Assembly: GCF_907165205.1 (NCBI RefSeq)
Contig: NC_058198.1
Span: 597,501 to 661,500, forward strand
From: Coccinella septempunctata
Lineage: Eukaryota > Arthropoda > Insecta > Coleoptera > Coccinellidae
DNA: 64,000 bases
Direction of reading: 5' to 3'
Below, one piece after another: positions 60,339 through 64,000 of the stretch. A program made the position numbers and the translations under genes. The notes beneath the pieces are model-generated. The model searched no databases, was not told where the DNA came from, and saw only the letters and a program-made list of their open reading frames with translations. Position 1 is the stretch's first letter. Every line of letters starts with the position of its first letter.

Positions 60339-63300
60339 ATATCATATGTTTCAGAGGGATTCGAAGTCTTTTTCTTATGCTCAGATTTATAAATTGTGCG
60401 TAATCCATAATCGAATGTTATTCATACAAAACGCTTCTATCCAATAGTACAAATTCAATTCATGTTAATGAGAACAAGATTAATAGAACCGACGGTAATG
60501 AGCCACATTGAAATTCCCGATTGTCCTATAAAAAACGGCCGAGCAACTGGTAGTTCTCAGCAATTTGAATACCCACGAAAATGCAGCTTGATTTCTATCT
60601 GTTACTCTATTTTGAAGGTACAGAATGACGACAAATGATCAACACGATCATCTAGAAATTCTCCGTTCCCAATTACGCCATTGTGATGCGGTATGACGCA
60701 ACAGAGATCGAAATCCAATATGAAATATCATCGTTTTCAATGGGACATGATGGATGTCTAATACATGGGTCCTTTTTAATGTGCTGTAATGGGACAACAG
60801 CGGCTTCTTTTGTCACGTAAAAGGATGCTACCTAGCGTTTTTTTTTTTCCGACCGGTTCTATACTTCGATTCAATATCCAGTCATATTTTAGTTGGAAAA
60901 CAATTTAAATTTATGAAAAATTGCATCGAGAATGATCGGGCGGAATCCTGAGGAACGACACGTGGATTCACTCTTCCTCTTGTGAGGTCCACAAAATGAG
61001 TCTTGTTATCAAAAAAATTGAAAGTGATTGAATCGAATCCCCGGTATGAACTTTGTTGATTAACATTGTGGATAAACATTTCTCTGACTCCGTTGTAGAC
61101 GAAAGTACTTATTTCCAAAATTAGGCTAGGAGAGTCGATGCCTGGGATTAAAAGAAGTTGAATGTTTTTTTACGGTTTTATGATTTGTGGAAAGTTCACC
61201 TCCATTCGGCAGAGTTTGAATAGTCTAGGCCAGGCGATCGGGAGAGCATTAAGCGTTTCAGAAAAATGATTCGAAAGAGGAGAAGTTTTTTACTTCCGTA
61301 AAAAAAATACCTACTCGAGTTCATAAACCCGCCTTGATTGGAATCGAGAGGTATATTTCTCCAACGTGGCCTCTAAAACGGAAAGAATAATGAACAATGA
61401 TAAAGTTTTTATTGGTTCCAACACAATTGAAATCAGAATCGACAAAAAATTATGGTACCTTTCCGCGATCATGATTTAAATTTTAAAAAGAAATATCCGA
61501 CGAACAAATGACGCTTCGGAATGTTCGAGCAAGCTCCTATTGAATTCGAACCCTTGAGGGGAGAGACAAGAAAATAAAGCAAGGGTAGCGATGAACAAAT
61601 ATCAAATGAACTCCAGTTGAAAAACGCTTTCTGCTTATAAAAGCCGAGGTAAGGTTAATTAAAAATCGGCATTCGTATACATAAAATACACGTGGATATT
61701 ACTCTGACTCTGAAAACTAATTACAACTTCTAAACTTTTCAAAAACGCATGCTTGAGAGCCGTTAGCTCTCCAACTTTTGTAGATGATAAATATGGTTTT
61801 GATGGGATCTCATAGTTAGCGAATTCGTTGCCTAAAATATTTTCATTCACTAATTACGAACTGCATTCTGAATACAGATCGAGACTGGGTTATTTTATTT
61901 CATTAAAGCCACATCGGCATCATATCCTTTTCTGTTAGATACCTAGTTGCTTCCAGCAAACGGTTGAATACCGGATAGATTGACATAATTCGTGTCAACT
62001 AGGGGGCGAAACTGACACTTATACGTTTGAAACGCATGAAGAAAAGAATTTGCATCTGATTATGTTCAAAGTTGGGAAAGCGAGCTAATATTTTTCGGTT
62101 TCGGGGTTTGCCAAGTGAAAATGACGTTGCGACAGCATTTTGCATGACAAAGGACCACTTGACAGCCCTGTAAATATGTGAGGAATTATTCATGAAACTC
62201 TATGTGGGGCGCGTCTCTGACATTTGTGGTAGCATTTCGCTACAATTTCAAAGAAAGGAGGAACACGTCGAATAAATATGGATGCACCCCTATCATATTT
62301 CCCAGCATCGCGTAGTAATCTCCTCTACAGAGCACACTGCCCAACACAAACTTAGTGCCATTCTTTCCTTTCGGATTATTGTTGCCAATAATGAATATTT
62401 GGAGTCGAAAGTGAAAAAAATACAGATATCATGAAGTTTTCAAGAAAATTACTGGATAAATTTTGATGAAGAAACTAGATCCTTCCTCAGACTGCTCTGT
62501 TTTTATTGACAGTTATGTAATTGAAGATTGAAATTTTCATAATATTTTGATAATATTGAACAAAATTGTTGGCATATATTTTCTTGATATTAATCAATCG
62601 TTTCTGCGTTGAATATCTCTCGATGGAAAAATAACACATCGGAAATAATGAAATCCTTATTTGAAAAGTAATCCGAATTTGTGTAGAGATCGTGGGCTGT
62701 TTCGAATAAGTAATTTCAGAATGAAACCCCCGTAGCTATATGTTGGGAATCGATGTGGAAACGGAGAGGAGTTAAAACATTTGTATATCATTTAGGGGGG
62801 ATATTTCGATCACGCAGTATTTGTCGATCTGCTCTATCATTACTGGAAGTGGCAAATAGCATAAAAGCGGTTTAGTTTGCCGTATAATATCGGATCGTGC
62901 CTCGGATTCGATCTTGTACGTAGTTTAAAAATGATTTGGGTCTCAATTTGACAGCAAATGGGATTGTCTTGAGCGAGTGCCTCGGGATGACATTAGCCTG
63001 TCTCGAACCGCAGTACAAAGGCTTCCAACCGTCCTGTCACTGCGTAATATATGCTAACATGTTTTTGCCAGAGGCACCGATCACTTTATGAGCCTTGACG
63101 TTCTTATGGAATTTGCGAATTCACAGCCTGATCCCATTATGCGAATTATTTTTGTACTCATCGTTCCGCAGGACCAGGAAGATCGAATACGTTTCGCCGG
63201 AATGGTTTATTGATTCCATTGTCGCACAGCGCCCTTACTTTCGCACATACACCGCCCGACATAAACAAAGCTGCGAGGGTGATAAATCAACCAGTTTCTC

Positions 63301-63818
63301 TGAAGAATAAGCCGGCTTCCCTTTAAATTTCTGTACGACCTGTATCAAACTTGCTGGGTTGATTAAATTTTGTCCAACAATAGCATGAAATTTCTGAACA
63401 AAAAGTTGAATACCAGCATTTTGTCAAGCAGCGGTGTAAGAATATATGGTATATGTTGTTTGACAAGCTTAGACCCCAAATTTCTCATAGGTTCAGTATG
63501 AAACACTTGCTCCCTAATTGAATTATACCAAAGTAAGATTGCTGGACAGTTAAAAAGCCTTATCATTGAAAATCATTGTGAACAAAACTCAGCACAATGA
63601 GGATTTACCTTGACAAGATTATAGATCACGATTCTTAGAGATTGGACCTAGGAACTCAATGGTAATGACGTAAACCGAATACTCACTATCAACGACCTTC
63701 TATTTCACTTATAGGATTGCCGGCACGATGAAGTGATATACTCACCTGAAAAAGAAGATGATTAATAAAATTTTATCATTCAGGAAATCTATTTTCACAA
63801 GGAACATTGACAAAGTGA
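60339..63818. other. Gene-poor tract
   Basis: No recognised gene. Frames of 60-78 codons on both strands show no family features. Non-coding function, if any, cannot be judged from one genome. Confidence 0.4.
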
Positions 63819-64000
63819 AGGCAAAATTTAAGAAAAGAAGCATTGCAGAACTACACAGTTACAAATAGGTCATTCAAGGGGGCTCTAACCACCATTTTCG
63901 ACCCAAACAATCCAGACACGAAATCGATTATATGTGGCAATGTGGAAGCTAGAGCAATGCTGAATAAAGACCTTAGGATTCACTTTGAAGAGCTCTCTGG
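63819..64000 (+). other. Open frame running off the right edge
   Basis: After a stop at 63816-63818 the plus frame stays open for 60 codons to the window end. It includes SFKGALTTIFDPNNPDTKS and NVEARAMLNKDLRIHFEEL. It lacks an early ATG and could be an internal exon or the start of a transposon-derived sequence. The family is not recognised. Confidence 0.25.

Noticed and set aside
1..64000. tRNA, rRNA or CRISPR loci
   Set aside because: No segment showed the combined A-box/B-box pattern of a tRNA, rRNA-like sequence, or regularly spaced identical repeats. This was a visual check only, so a diverged tRNA could have been missed.

Overview
The window is nuclear DNA from an arthropod, most likely an insect and plausibly a beetle. 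It is AT-rich, has spliceosomal introns with consensus GT/AG borders (some under 60 nt), and encodes animal-specific families. The species cannot be fixed from the sequence. No prokaryotic operons, CRISPR arrays, rRNA or convincing tRNA genes were seen. Exon models were built by hand; those for TECR, NOMO, TIMM50 and UBA5 sum to exact multiples of three with the expected family ends, which supports the splice sites.

Layout. 0.4-12.6 kb is a compact run of four genes on the minus strand: TECR (very-long-chain enoyl-CoA reductase), NOMO (ER translocon-associated nodal modulator), TIMM50 (mitochondrial presequence receptor) and PLEKHJ1 (PH-domain protein). UBA5, the UFM1-activating enzyme, follows on the plus strand, head to head with PLEKHJ1. 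At 15.7-17.6 kb is a fast-evolving single-pass membrane protein on the minus strand that I read, with moderate confidence, as a CCPG1-like ER-phagy receptor. From 17.6 to 32 kb there is no recognisable gene, only a minisatellite, a diverged dispersed repeat and weak ORFs. At 32.0-37.6 kb are the last two exons found of a disconnected/basonuclin-family zinc-finger transcription factor (minus strand). Its 2.2-kb intron carries a piggyBac-type MITE. From 37.6 kb to the right edge there is no confidently recognised gene. This could be the upstream introns and regulatory domain of the disco-type gene, and it also holds a decayed LINE reverse-transcriptase fragment and a few unassigned ORFs.

Functional theme. 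Four of the six left-hand genes act at or on the endoplasmic reticulum: TECR in lipid elongation, NOMO at the translocon, UBA5 in ribosome/ER UFMylation and the CCPG1-like protein in ER turnover. Whether this is meaningful linkage or chance is open. The disco-type gene is a developmental regulator and is flanked by the large gene-poor tracts typical of such loci.

No wholly new system was demonstrated. The best leads are the divergent CCPG1-like gene beside UBA5, the 213-bp foldback at 15.27-15.48 kb, the stop-free 51-nt intron in NOMO, the piggyBac MITE and an unassigned 99-codon ORF at 57.96 kb.
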